Shown piece after piece: positions 18,417 to 26,594 of a DNA stretch of 64,000 nucleotides (position 1 is the first letter of the stretch; every line of letters starts with the position of its first letter). The notes under the pieces are model-generated. The model made no database searches. It was not told where the DNA came from and worked only from the letters and a program-made list of their open reading frames with translations. Location: positions 3,248,604 to 3,312,603 of the forward strand of contig NZ_KB905370.1 in NCBI RefSeq assembly GCF_000378985.1, read 5' to 3'. The DNA is from Ensifer sp. BR816 (GTDB lineage Bacteria; Pseudomonadota; Alphaproteobacteria; Rhizobiales; Rhizobiaceae). Position numbers and translations under genes: made by a program.

Positions 18417-19178
18417 TCACCGGACGGGAATGGAATCGTCGACGATAATGACCGGCCGCCCGAGCGAACAGGCCTCGACCCGGGCTTCGACACGATAGAC
18501 GGATTTCAGCATGTCGGCGGTGATCACCTGCTCTGTCGGCCCGCTCGCGGCCACCGAGCCGCCGCTGATCACGATCGTGTCGTCGCAATAGCGAAGCGCG
18601 TGGTTCAGGTCGTGCAGCGCGATCAGTACGGCCATGCCCTCTTGCGCGGCGAGGCGCTTCATGAAGCCTAGCACTTCGATCTGGCGAAAGAGATCGAGCG
18701 CCGAGGTCGGTTCGTCCATCAGCAGCACTTCCGGCTTGCGCACCAGCGCCTGGGCGATCGAGACGAGTTGCCGCTGGCCACCGGAGAGTTCGCCGAGACC
18801 GCGGAAAGCAAGGTCGTCGATCCTCAGTGCCGCAAGCACCCGGTCGATTTCGGCGAGCTCGCCATCCTTCACCTTCCAGCCGGAACCCTGCTTGGCCGAA
18901 AGCAGGACGGACTCGTAGACCGTCAGCACCGCATTTGCGCCGGTGTCCTGTGGCATGTAACAGATCGTCTCCGGCCCCTTCTCCGTATCGGTGAGGTGAA
19001 CGAGGCCAGGTCCGGCTGCAAGCCCTGCAATGCGCTTGAAGAGCGTCGATTTGCCGGCGGCGTTCGGGCCGATGACGGCAGTCAGCCCTCCGCCCTTGAG
19101 TGTGCCGGTGTCGATGCCGGACAGCACGGTGCGACGACCGTAGGTCGCGCCGACCGCGTCTAACCTCAGGGCTACCAT
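18417..19178 (-). CDS. Iron-complex ABC transporter ATP-binding protein (FecE type)
   Basis: 253 residues. Walker A GPNAAGKST near residue 39, signature LSGGQRQLVS near residue 133, Walker B VLLMDEPTSALD near residue 152. The FecE/FhuC-like C-terminal segment is also present. Its start overlaps the end of the permease gene by seven bases. It energises import of an iron complex or another metal chelate by the permease and binding proteins encoded upstream. Confidence 0.92.
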   Translation of the reverse strand: MVALRLDAVGATYGRRTVLSGIDTGTLKGGGLTAVIGPNAAGKSTLFKRIAGLAAGPGLVHLTDTEKGPETICYMPQDTGANAVLTVYESVLLSAKQGSGWKVKDGELAEIDRVLAALRIDDLAFRGLGELSGGQRQLVSIAQALVRKPEVLLMDEPTSALDLFRQIEVLGFMKRLAAQEGMAVLIALHDLNHALRYCDDTIVISGGSVAASGPTEQVITADMLKSVYRVEARVEACSLGRPVIIVDDSIPVR

Positions 19179-20242
19179 GCTCGTCTCCTGTTGGTGAAAA
19201 TCAGCACGAAGAAGAACGGCACCCCGACCAGCGCCGTGATGATGCCGATCGGCAGCACCGCGCCCGGAATGATCATCTTGCTGACGACCGACGTGACGGA
19301 CAGCAGGAGCGCGCCGCAAAGCACGGAGGCCGGCAGGAAGAAGCGCTGGTCTTCGCCGACCAGCATGCGGGCGATGTGCGGTCCGACGAGGCCGACGAAG
19401 CCGATCGTGCCGACGAAGGAGACGGGAATCGCCGCAAGCAGGCTGACGATCAGCATTGTCTCGAGCCTCAGCCGGCGGACATTGATGCCGAAGCTCGCCG
19501 CCTTGTCGTCGCCGAGCCGAAGCGCCGTCAGCGCCCAGGCATGACGGGCAAACAGCGGCACCGCGACGACGAGCACGGCCGCAGTGAGCCAGACCTTCGG
19601 CCAGGTCGCCTTGGTGAGGCTGCCCATGGTCCAGAAGACGACCGCAGCGAGCGCCTGTTCGGAAGCGAGGTATTCGAGCAGCGACAACGCCGCGTTGAAG
19701 GTGAAGACGAGCGCGATGCCGAGCAGCACGATGGTCTCGACCGTGACGCCGCGCATGGTCGAGGCGAAATGGATGAAAAGCGCCGCCAGCATCGCCATCA
19801 GGAAGGCGTTGAGCGGCACCATGTACTGAACTGCAACGGGAAACACCGCTACGCCTGCAACGAGCCCGAGGGCGGCACCGAAGCCGGCCGCGGCCGAGAT
19901 ACCAAGCGTGAAGGGGCTCGCGAGCGGATTGGCGAGGATCGTCTGCATCTGGGCGCCGGCGACCGACAGCGAAGCGCCGACCGTCACCGCCATCAGCGCG
20001 ATCGGCATGCGAATATCCCAGATCACGACGCGCAGCTGATCGGTCACCGTATCTGAGCTGAACAGCGCCGTCAGCACGTCCGCAAGCGGATAGTTCGCGG
20101 GTCCGAGCGCCATGTCCACCGCGACGGAAAGGAACAAGGCGGCGATAAGGCCGGAAAGAATCAGCAGCCGGCGCGCGACAAGGGCGCGATAGCGGCCGCG
20201 CCCCTCGATGCCGGAGATTTCGTCGGCGATCGCGACCATCAT
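19172..20242 (-). CDS. Iron-complex ABC transporter permease (FecCD family)
   Basis: 356 residues, about nine to ten membrane helices. FecCD/BtuC features include GAQMQTILANPLASPFTLGI near residue 96 and the coupling region GPHIARMLVGEDQRFFLPAS near residue 290. Only one permease gene is present, so it probably acts as a homodimer. It overlaps the ATPase gene and the binding-protein gene at its two ends, a compact operon. Confidence 0.93.
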   Translation of the reverse strand: MMVAIADEISGIEGRGRYRALVARRLLILSGLIAALFLSVAVDMALGPANYPLADVLTALFSSDTVTDQLRVVIWDIRMPIALMAVTVGASLSVAGAQMQTILANPLASPFTLGISAAAGFGAALGLVAGVAVFPVAVQYMVPLNAFLMAMLAALFIHFASTMRGVTVETIVLLGIALVFTFNAALSLLEYLASEQALAAVVFWTMGSLTKATWPKVWLTAAVLVVAVPLFARHAWALTALRLGDDKAASFGINVRRLRLETMLIVSLLAAIPVSFVGTIGFVGLVGPHIARMLVGEDQRFFLPASVLCGALLLSVTSVVSKMIIPGAVLPIGIITALVGVPFFFVLIFTNRRRAW

Positions 20243-21375
20243 TCACCCCCGTCCGAAAGCGAGACGAAATAACCGGGCCGATACGTTATCGGCAGGAATT
20301 TCTCATGAAATTCGCGGAAGGTCCGGTCCGGGTCGATATCGGCGAAAAGGTCGGGATGGAACCATTTGGCGAATTGCTGGATCGGCACGAATTCATAGGG
20401 CGCGCCATAGAACTGGTGCCAGACGGCATGCACCCTGGCCGCCTTGACGGCGTCGAGCGTGGCAAAGGCCGGCCTTTGCATCAGCCCGTTCAGCCGCTGC
20501 TGTGCGATTGCCGGATCGGCACCGCGACCGACACTAACGAACTGGTTGACATCGGACTCGGCCGACCAGTTGCTGCCGGTGACGATCACATGGTCGGGGT
20601 TTGCAACGACGAGCTGCTCGGGATTGAGGTCGCCGAAGGTCGCCGCGATCACGTCTGAGCCGATATTGTGGCCACCGGCCTTTTCCACCATCTCGCCGAA
20701 ATTTGCCGGGCCGAAGGTCCGGCAGCAGGCGATGTCGCCGGTGATCCCGGGCGAGCGCTCGATGAACACTTTCGGGCGCTTGATCGCGCCGGCTTTTGCC
20801 AATCGGTCAGTGACGATCGCAATCTGCGTCTGGCGCCAGGCGATGAATTCCTTCGCGCGCTCCTCAGCACCGAATATCTGACCGAGGATTTCGACGGACT
20901 TCTCGCTGTTCCTCGCCGGATCGACGCGGAAATCGAGGTAGACGACAGCAATGCCGGCGGCAGCGGCCTTCTCGATGAAGCCCGACTCCTCGACTGCCTT
21001 TTGTGCTTCGAGGTTCAACGTCAACACGTCCGGCTTCAGCGCGATCGCCGCCTCGAGGCTGAAATCGCCGCTCGGGATATAGCCGAAGCGCGGCAGCTTC
21101 TCGATCGCCGGAAAGCGCTCGCGGTAGCCCTCGTACGAATCCGGATCCTTCATGATCAGGTCGTCGCGCCAGCCGACGATCGTGTCGAAAACGTGCTCGC
21201 CCCTGAGCGCCGCCGCAATGTGGATCTGCCGCGCCTCGCCGAGCAAGATCCGCTTGGCCGGAAGTTCGATTTCGACCTTGCGGCCGGTGACATCGGTGAT
21301 CTCCGCCGCAACGACCGGCGCCGCGGCGATAACCGCGGCGACAAGTGCGAAGACGACATTCTTCAGCATTCGCAT
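20239..21375 (-). CDS. Iron-complex ABC transporter substrate-binding protein, copy 1
   Basis: 378 residues, FecB/BtuF-like fold, with a signal peptide (about residues 1-24, APVVAAE). ATG 21375 has GCGAGG seven bases upstream. It is clearly paralogous to the next gene: shared landmarks include TGR-VE near the start, ILGEARQI, a VGWRDDL block, an ALKPDV block, VYLDFR and HAVWHQFY. Both copies carry an adjacent cysteine pair (here IACCRTFGPANFGE), which is unusual for this family and may bind metal or form a disulfide. Ligand unknown. Confidence 0.9.
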   Translation of the reverse strand: MRMLKNVVFALVAAVIAAAPVVAAEITDVTGRKVEIELPAKRILLGEARQIHIAAALRGEHVFDTIVGWRDDLIMKDPDSYEGYRERFPAIEKLPRFGYIPSGDFSLEAAIALKPDVLTLNLEAQKAVEESGFIEKAAAAGIAVVYLDFRVDPARNSEKSVEILGQIFGAEERAKEFIAWRQTQIAIVTDRLAKAGAIKRPKVFIERSPGITGDIACCRTFGPANFGEMVEKAGGHNIGSDVIAATFGDLNPEQLVVANPDHVIVTGSNWSAESDVNQFVSVGRGADPAIAQQRLNGLMQRPAFATLDAVKAARVHAVWHQFYGAPYEFVPIQQFAKWFHPDLFADIDPDRTFREFHEKFLPITYRPGYFVSLSDGGE

Positions 21376-21388
21376 TTCAAAACCTCGC

Positions 21389-21422
21389 AAAAAGCGATCG
21401 GAGGGCGGAAGCCCTCCGATCG
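21389..21422 (-). terminator. Rho-independent-type terminator between the two binding-protein genes
   Basis: A perfect 12-base-pair stem (CGATCGGAGGGC and its complement) with a four-base loop is followed, on the minus strand, by CTTTTT. It lies just after binding protein 2 and just before binding protein 1, so it should favour expression of the first gene over the rest of the operon. Confidence 0.7.
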
Positions 21423-21427
21423 TGATT

Positions 21428-22561
21428 TTACTGGCCGACATTCAGCGACACGAAGTAGCCGCTCTTGTAGGGAAGCGGCAGGAAGCGCTCGTGCAATTCC
21501 TTGAACGTCGCCTCCGGGTCGAGATCCTTGAAGAGGTCCGGATGCAGCCACTTGGCGATCTGCTGGATGGCGACGAACTGGTACGGGTTGTTGTAGAACT
21601 GGTGCCAGATGGCGTGGACATTGCCTTCCTTCACCGCTTTCACACCAGTGAAGGCCGGGCGCTTCGTCAGGTTCTCGAGCTTGCGGAAGGCTTCCTTCTC
21701 GTCGGCACCGTAGCCGACGCCGACCCAGTTGCCGCCGGGCACGTAACCTTCCCAGTTGCCGCCGGTGATGATGACCTGGTCCGGGTTCGAAGCGATGATC
21801 TGCTCCGGGTTGACCGTCCCGAACGTCCCCGGAATGATGTCCTTCGCCATGTTGATGCCGCCGGCGAACTCGACCATCTTGCCGAAATTCTCATCACCGA
21901 AGGACATGCAGCAATCGTCCGAATAGCCGCCGGCGCGTTCCATGAAGACGAGCGGCTTCTTCGGATCGGCCTTGGCCAGGACGTCCGTCACCTTGGCGAT
22001 GCTGTCGGCGCGGAACTTGATGAATTCCTCGGCCTTTTCTTCCTTGCCGAACAGCTTGCCGATCAGGCGCATGCTCGGTTCGGTGTTTTCCATCGGCTTC
22101 TCGCGGAAATCGACATAGACGAGCGGAATGCCGACCTTCTCGAGCTTCTCGATATAGCCCGCCTCTTCCGTTGCCGTCTTTGCATCGATATTCATCAGCA
22201 TGACGTCGGGCTTCAGAGCGACCGCCTGCTCGATGTCGAAGGTGCCGTCCTTCATGCCGCCGAAGGCCGGCAGCTTGGCGATGTCAGGATATTTGGCGAG
22301 ATAGGCGGCATAAGTTTCCGGATCGGCCTTCGTCAGGTCGTCGCGCCAGCCGACGACCCGCTTGAAGGGCTCGTCCTTGTCCAGGGCGCCGACAAAATAG
22401 ATCTGCCGTCCCTCGCCGAGAATCACGTGTTGAACGGGTACATTCACCTCGACCTCGCGGCCAGTGATGTCCTTCACCTTGATCGTGTCAGCGAGTGCGG
22501 CGCTTGAAAAAAGCACGCAAAGGCCCGCGGCGGCCGCAGCCACCCTGTTGAAAACCTTCAT
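21428..22561 (-). CDS. Iron-complex ABC transporter substrate-binding protein, copy 2 (promoter-proximal)
   Basis: 377 residues with a clear signal peptide (residues 1-24, FSSAALA). It is a FecB-like paralogue of the following gene, with the double cysteine in DDCCMSFGDENFGK and the conserved VGWRDDL, ALKPDV, VYVDFRE and HAIWHQFYNNPYQFV blocks. It is nearest to the iron boxes at 22603-22644, and a terminator separates it from the rest of the transporter operon. I infer that this is the more abundant receptor and that the two may differ in ligand. Confidence 0.9.
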   Translation of the reverse strand: MKVFNRVAAAAAGLCVLFSSAALADTIKVKDITGREVEVNVPVQHVILGEGRQIYFVGALDKDEPFKRVVGWRDDLTKADPETYAAYLAKYPDIAKLPAFGGMKDGTFDIEQAVALKPDVMLMNIDAKTATEEAGYIEKLEKVGIPLVYVDFREKPMENTEPSMRLIGKLFGKEEKAEEFIKFRADSIAKVTDVLAKADPKKPLVFMERAGGYSDDCCMSFGDENFGKMVEFAGGINMAKDIIPGTFGTVNPEQIIASNPDQVIITGGNWEGYVPGGNWVGVGYGADEKEAFRKLENLTKRPAFTGVKAVKEGNVHAIWHQFYNNPYQFVAIQQIAKWLHPDLFKDLDPEATFKELHERFLPLPYKSGYFVSLNVGQ

Positions 22562-22602
22562 CGATCCTGCTCCGTTGGAAATCGCTGCCTTCTAATATTT
22601 CA

Positions 22603-22617
22603 TGACTTTACCAGTCA
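22603..22617. promoter_or_regulatory. RirA-type iron-responsive operator
   Basis: TGACTTTACCAGTCA has the TGA-N9-TCA form of the rhizobial RirA (IRO) box and is palindromic to TGAC/GTCA. It is 42 bases upstream of the binding-protein start on the minus strand and inside the region shared with the divergent methyltransferase. Function is by motif match. Confidence 0.55.
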
Positions 22618-22627
22618 ACATATATCT

Positions 22628-22644
22628 TTTAGAACGCTTCCAAA
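22628..22644. promoter_or_regulatory. Irr-type iron control element
   Basis: TTTAGAACGCTTCCAAA differs by one base from the palindrome TTTAGAA-N3-TTCTAAA, the iron control element recognised by Irr in alphaproteobacteria. It lies 20 bases before the methyltransferase start and 67 before the divergent binding-protein start. Confidence 0.6.
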
Positions 22645-22663
22645 CAGGCAGGACTGGACAGAC

Positions 22664-23473
22664 ATGAGCGATGTGGCGGCGGGCCGGAACTACGATCTTC
22701 GCGATGAAATCAAGGCCTATTGGTCGGAGCGTGCCGCCACCTTCGATCTCTCTCCGGGACACGAGATTTTTTCGGAAGAAGAGCGCGCCGCCTGGCACCG
22801 GCTCTTTCTGCGCCATCTCGGTCGCGGTGACGGGCGCGCCGCACTCGACCTTGCGAGCGGCACCGGTGTCATCTCGCACCTGCTCGACGATCTCGGCTTC
22901 AAGGTCACCGGTCTCGACTGGGCCGAGCCCATGCTGGAGCGGGCGCGGCAGAAGGCACTAAGCCGCAAGCGTGCCATTTCCTTCCGCATCGGCGATGCGG
23001 AAAGCACGATGGAGCCGGACGACCACTATGACATCATCGTCAACCGGCATCTGGTCTGGACGCTCGTCGATCCAGCCGCGGCCTTCGCAGAATGGCTGCG
23101 CGTACTGAAGCCCGGCGGCACGCTCCTGGTCGTCGACGGCGATTTCGTCAACACGGGTGCGCTGGAACGGCTGTTCTCGAAATTCAGTGCCTGGGGACAG
23201 CGCGCCGGGCTTTTCAAGCCAGATACCCCCATGCACTCACGGGAGATGATGGAAACACATCGCAGCATCCTCTCCCGCGTCTACTTCTCCGAGGGGGCAC
23301 GCGCCGACGTGGTCGTCGAACTTCTCCGGACAACTGGCTTCACGGACGTCGAGATCGATACCGACCTCGACGAAATTCACCGGACACAGGCGAAGAACTG
23401 GAACCTCTTCAAGGGGCTCGCGCGAAAGAGCCAGCACCGATACGCGATCCGTGCAACCAAGCCTACGATCTAG
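22664..23473 (+). CDS. Class I SAM-dependent methyltransferase, divergent from iron transporter
   Basis: 269 residues with a Rossmann methyltransferase domain: motif I ALDLASGTGVISHL near residue 57, post-I LDWAEPML near residue 84, and WLRVLKPGGTLLVVDGDF near residue 143. It belongs to the broad UbiE/class I group; the substrate is not visible. It starts 102 bases from the divergent iron binding-protein gene, and the iron boxes between them suggest that iron controls both. A role in processing the imported iron complex is possible but is inference from neighbourhood only. Confidence 0.88.
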   Translation: MSDVAAGRNYDLRDEIKAYWSERAATFDLSPGHEIFSEEERAAWHRLFLRHLGRGDGRAALDLASGTGVISHLLDDLGFKVTGLDWAEPMLERARQKALSRKRAISFRIGDAESTMEPDDHYDIIVNRHLVWTLVDPAAAFAEWLRVLKPGGTLLVVDGDFVNTGALERLFSKFSAWGQRAGLFKPDTPMHSREMMETHRSILSRVYFSEGARADVVVELLRTTGFTDVEIDTDLDEIHRTQAKNWNLFKGLARKSQHRYAIRATKPTI

Positions 23474-23704
23474 ACTGACGCCACCTCTGGATGCACACAT
23501 CTGCATGCCTGAGATGGCGCACCGGCCACAAAGCTGCCGCGCAATGGTCAGCAAATTGCCCCGGCATCGCCCAATCGAGCACTTTTGAGCGCTCCATGGT
23601 CGATCGTCGCCCGTCGTTATTCGACACGGAGCGGTTGAGCAAGGCGGTAATGCTGCCGATCACGTCATGCACGTCCAAAGAGGGCACGTCCAAGAGGAAT
23701 GAAT

Positions 23705-24148
23705 ATGATCACTCGTTACACCCCCGTTGCATCGTTGACCGCTGCAGTCTTCGGCCTGATGGTCGTGAGCCCGGCCTCGGCGCTGGAACTTGCCCAGGCC
23801 CAGGAAACACAGCCGGCGCAGCAGACGGCCCCGGCGCAGCCAAGCGCCAAGGGCGCCCCGATCAGCGAACAGAAGATTGAGGCCTTCGCGGTCGCCTACC
23901 TCCAGGTTGACAAGGTCCGGCAGGAATATTCCGCCAAGATAGGGGCGACGCAGGACACGGCGGCCAAGGAAAAGCTGAAGACCGAAGCCAGCCAGCAGAT
24001 GGTCAAGGCGGTCGAGGCCTCACCCATTTCGGTCGAGGAATACACGACCATTCTGACGGCCGCACAGAACGATCCGGCGCTGGCCAAGAAGGTCGAGGAA
24101 AAGCTTCAGGGCACCGCGCCTGCACAGCAGGCGCCAGCACAGCAGTAA
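23705..24148 (+). CDS. Exported DUF4168-like protein
   Basis: 147 residues. Signal peptide (about residues 1-26, ending SPASALE), then a Q/A/P-rich linker, a helical domain (SEQKIEAFAVAYLQVDKVRQ through DPALAKKVEEKL) resembling DUF4168, and a Q/A/P tail. ATG 23705 is preferred because AAGAGGA ends six bases before it; ATG 23699 directly abuts that site. The 231-base gap before it shows no stress-sigma promoter. A periplasmic location is expected; function unknown. Confidence 0.75.
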   Translation: MITRYTPVASLTAAVFGLMVVSPASALELAQAQETQPAQQTAPAQPSAKGAPISEQKIEAFAVAYLQVDKVRQEYSAKIGATQDTAAKEKLKTEASQQMVKAVEASPISVEEYTTILTAAQNDPALAKKVEEKLQGTAPAQQAPAQQ

Positions 24149-24169
24149 GCGCGCACCGGCGCGATCGAT

Positions 24170-24204
24170 TTCGGCGTTCCGACTTCCGCGGTCGGAACGC
24201 CGAA
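24170..24204. terminator. Terminator between converging genes
   Basis: A perfect 14-base-pair stem (TTCGGCGTTCCGAC and its complement) around a seven-base loop, followed by GCGTTTT on the plus strand. It lies just after the DUF4168-like gene and before the converging membrane-protein gene. Confidence 0.7.
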
Positions 24205-24219
24205 GCGTTTTGTGGCCTC

Positions 24220-24882
24220 CTATTTTCCTGTTGCGCTGCTCGGCGCCGCGACCGACTTGGACTCCGGCGATCCGCGGAAACGCAGGAAAATGGAAAGGAC
24301 GACCAGCAGCAGGGTAGACAGGAACTCCGACTGCCAGTTCTGCAGGCACTCGAACCAGAACTCGGCGTCCGTCAGGCGTGACCACAGGTCCACAGGCGGT
24401 TCGCCATTGCGGATGGCCTCGACATTTCCGGCCACCGCGCTGGCGCGGAGGTGCAAAACAAAGCTCAGGACAAACAGTCCGGCAAGTGCAATTCCCAACG
24501 AATAGGAATAGAGCGTCCTGATCAGTCGCCCTTGCCGAACGGGCCAGGGGGCCTTTGGATCATCCTTTTTCTTCAAAGGATCTTCGTCCAGTTCGGACCA
24601 GGGAGCGTCCGGATCCCTGGATTCCGCCGAGCCGCGCTGGAAGAGGAACGCCGTGAGACAGACATAAGCCGCCATCTGCAGGAACTCGCTTTCCCAGTTC
24701 TCGAAGAGAGCGGATAGGAAGTGACCGGTAGCGAGATAGCTGGCGATCGTCACGGTCGGCTCGCCGTGTATCATCGCCTCCTGATTGAAGGCATGCGTAC
24801 CGACGACGATCATGCCTGCGATTGTTGCGGTCGTGAGGATGGCCAGCGTAATGCTCAATCCGTTGTCACGCAGAAACGACAT
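24220..24882 (-). CDS. DUF6766-type membrane protein
   Basis: 220 residues with four predicted membrane helices (about residues 8-28, 60-80, 124-146 and 182-204). Two similar halves repeat an ENWESEFLQM / QNWQSEFLST element, so the fold looks like an internal duplication. ATG 24882 has GGAGAA upstream. It is last in a run of minus-strand small stress-type genes (DUF2934, CBS, 161-residue protein). Function unknown. Confidence 0.75.
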   Translation of the reverse strand: MSFLRDNGLSITLAILTTATIAGMIVVGTHAFNQEAMIHGEPTVTIASYLATGHFLSALFENWESEFLQMAAYVCLTAFLFQRGSAESRDPDAPWSELDEDPLKKKDDPKAPWPVRQGRLIRTLYSYSLGIALAGLFVLSFVLHLRASAVAGNVEAIRNGEPPVDLWSRLTDAEFWFECLQNWQSEFLSTLLLVVLSIFLRFRGSPESKSVAAPSSATGK

Positions 24883-24919
24883 CGACGTTCTCCGCCCATT
24901 GCGTGCCACCCTGCCACCA

Positions 24920-25405
24920 TTACGCGACGAGCCAGAACAGGGCGCCCGCCACGAGAATGAAGAGCCCGACGCCTCCAAGCAGGCGAAGCATGCCTGCATT
25001 GGTCGTATCGCCGAGGACCCTGTTCCAGGCATCCCCGCCGGTAGCGTCGTCGTCACTCTCCTGATGTTCCTGCGGCGAGATCGCCTGGACCATCCCGTTG
25101 TCGGCATCTTTCGGCCCAATGGGTTTGCCGCCGCCGCTGTAGTCACGCGGCGCCGGTTGGGGCGGGTCAGCCGACCTTGTGCTCTCGACACGCAAGTCTT
25201 GCCCGCCGCTGCCGGCGTCCGAGGCGTCGGCAATATGGTCTTCGCCGGACGCGTTCAGTAGCCGCGGCGGTTCGCGCTCTCCCAACCTCTCGGGCTGCGG
25301 GCCGAGGCGGCGGGCCGGCCACGACACCTCGGACGACGTCCGTTGGGGACGTCGCTCCGTGGCGCCACGCTCCCGGTGATCTCCGTTTTCCTGTTTCTTC
25401 GGCAT
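24920..25405 (-). CDS. Hypothetical hydrophilic protein with C-terminal membrane anchor
   Basis: 161 residues: a long, charged, low-complexity N-terminal part rich in R, E, P, G and S, then one hydrophobic helix at the extreme C-terminus (about residues 143-161, GGVGLFILVAGALFWLV). This is the shape of a tail-anchored protein. ATG 25405 has GGAGG seven bases upstream. I recognise no domain. It sits 61 bases after the CBS gene and 37 before the DUF6766 gene, probably in the same transcript. Confidence 0.6.
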   Translation of the reverse strand: MPKKQENGDHRERGATERRPQRTSSEVSWPARRLGPQPERLGEREPPRLLNASGEDHIADASDAGSGGQDLRVESTRSADPPQPAPRDYSGGGKPIGPKDADNGMVQAISPQEHQESDDDATGGDAWNRVLGDTTNAGMLRLLGGVGLFILVAGALFWLVA

Positions 25406-25466
25406 GCTGCCTCCGCTCGCCATGGCTGGCGCCAACGAGGGCGCCGAGCCGTAACTTTGTCGAGGG

Positions 25467-25904
25467 TTAGTGCCGCTCGCTCTGATTGTGGTCTCCGCCG
25501 GGCATGGTCACACCCTTCAGACCGGTCCCGGCGACCGCGGGCTGCTCACGCGCGGCATCAGCCAGCGACACGATGCCGACGAGGCGCTTGTCGCGGCTGA
25601 CGACGGGCAGGCGCCGGACCTGGATGTCGCCCATATTCCGCGCCACATCGTCCACTTCTTCGTCCTCGAAGCAATATTTGACGTCGGTCGTCATGACGTC
25701 CCGCACCTTCGCCTGCGGATCGAGTCCATCCGCCACGCCACGGACGACGATGTCCCTGTCCGTGACCATTCCGACCAAACGGTCATGGTCCTCGACCGGC
25801 ATGAAGCCGATGTCGTTTTCCGCCATCTGCCGCGCCACGTCTCTGATCGTGTCGTTGGGGGTCACCAGATGAACGTCTCTGCTCATGATCTCCGATACAT
25901 GCAT
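25467..25904 (-). CDS. CBS-domain protein
   Basis: 145 residues made almost wholly of two CBS motifs (MHVSEIMSRDVHLVTPNDTI and KVRDVMTTDVKYCFEDEE at their starts; LVGMVTDRDIVVRG and LVGIVSLADAA at their ends), i.e. one adenosyl-nucleotide-binding Bateman module. AAGGAG precedes ATG 25904. Stand-alone CBS proteins of this kind are common in rhizobial stress clusters. The nearest stress-type promoter is at 26267-26291, upstream of the DUF2934 gene, 75 bases before this one. Confidence 0.85.
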   Translation of the reverse strand: MHVSEIMSRDVHLVTPNDTIRDVARQMAENDIGFMPVEDHDRLVGMVTDRDIVVRGVADGLDPQAKVRDVMTTDVKYCFEDEEVDDVARNMGDIQVRRLPVVSRDKRLVGIVSLADAAREQPAVAGTGLKGVTMPGGDHNQSERH

Positions 25905-25979
25905 TGTCCTGCTCCTTTCTTGGAAGTCGATCCCTGGTCCGTGCCCGCCGTTCACGGCCACGCCCAAGCAGGCGGGCCC

Positions 25980-26225
25980 CTAGTGGGCCCGCGCTCCGTT
26001 CCTCGTCGATCTTCCCCGCGGCGAAGGCGTCTTCGGCGTCGACACGGCATTGGTCGCCCCCTCGCTTTCGAGGCTTTCGCCTCCATCGGGGTTCGACGCA
26101 CCCTGGCCCTGCATTTCACGCGCTGCCTGTTCCCAGTGGCGCTGATGCTGGCCGTCCGGACGGCCTTCCTGTTCCCAGATCGCGTAAGCCCGCCGCTTGA
26201 TCAGTTCTTCCCTGTCTTTTTCCAT
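25980..26225 (-). CDS. DUF2934-domain small protein
   Basis: 81 residues. The DUF2934 signature is at the N-terminus (IKRRAYAIWEQEGRPDGQ followed by HWEQA), then a polar tail rich in G, S, E and T ending in basic residues. ATG 26225 is chosen because the domain begins here and GAGGTAAGGG lies upstream. A general-stress-type promoter at 26267-26291 ends 42 bases before the start. Function unknown; likely first gene of a stress operon that continues to the CBS gene. Confidence 0.8.
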   Translation of the reverse strand: MEKDREELIKRRAYAIWEQEGRPDGQHQRHWEQAAREMQGQGASNPDGGESLESEGATNAVSTPKTPSPRGRSTRNGARAH

Positions 26226-26266
26226 GTCCCTTACCTCGCTGTTGGAAGCCTTGTCGGCGAAGTGCA

Positions 26267-26291
26267 AACGGGACGACCGCCCATTTGTTCC
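26267..26291 (-). promoter_or_regulatory. RpoE2/EcfG-type promoter, DUF2934 gene
   Basis: On the minus strand GGAAC (26291-26287), 17 bases, then GTT (26269-26267). This matches the general-stress sigma promoter of alphaproteobacteria and ends 42 bases before ATG 26225. Confidence 0.7.
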
Positions 26292-26322
26292 ATGGGCCAG
26301 AAGCTATTCTGGCATCGAACGC

Positions 26323-26481
26323 CTAGTCGGCGAAATGCTTGGGAGGCTCCGGATTTTCGTCGGGATTTGGTACGGGCGCCTCGTCCGGCAGGCGATCTGG
26401 TTCAGGCTCGCCGATCGGCGGCTCCGGCTCCCAAGGCGGAGGTTGGGGCGAAGTCGGATCCGGCTGACGCGGATTTGGCAT
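26323..26481 (-). CDS. Proline- and glutamate-rich 52-residue protein
   Basis: A short frame from ATG 26481 to TAG 26323, with GGAGGCAGGAA directly upstream as ribosome site. The product is almost entirely P, E, D and N with repeated PEP/EPEP patterns (for example WEPEPPIGEPEPDRLPDEAP) and ends HFAD. It is predicted to be disordered, acidic and soluble. A weaker stress-type promoter (26520-26544) lies 39 bases upstream. Function unknown. The composition and the ribosome site make a real gene more likely than chance. Confidence 0.6.
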   Translation of the reverse strand: MPNPRQPDPTSPQPPPWEPEPPIGEPEPDRLPDEAPVPNPDENPEPPKHFAD

Positions 26482-26519
26482 TTCCTGCCTCCGTTCGTCG
26501 AAAGGGTTGTCGATGAGAC

Positions 26520-26544
26520 AATCCCCCTCGTTCGGGAATGTTCC
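26520..26544 (-). promoter_or_regulatory. Possible RpoE2/EcfG-type promoter, 52-residue protein gene
   Basis: Minus-strand GGAAC (26544-26540), 18 bases, then TT (26521-26520) preceded by A rather than G. It is weaker than the other sites but well placed, 39 bases before ATG 26481. Confidence 0.4.
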
Positions 26545-26594
26545 ACGAGAGGGCGGCTATGACTGCCCGGGACTGGTTTCGCTGGCGGGCGACC

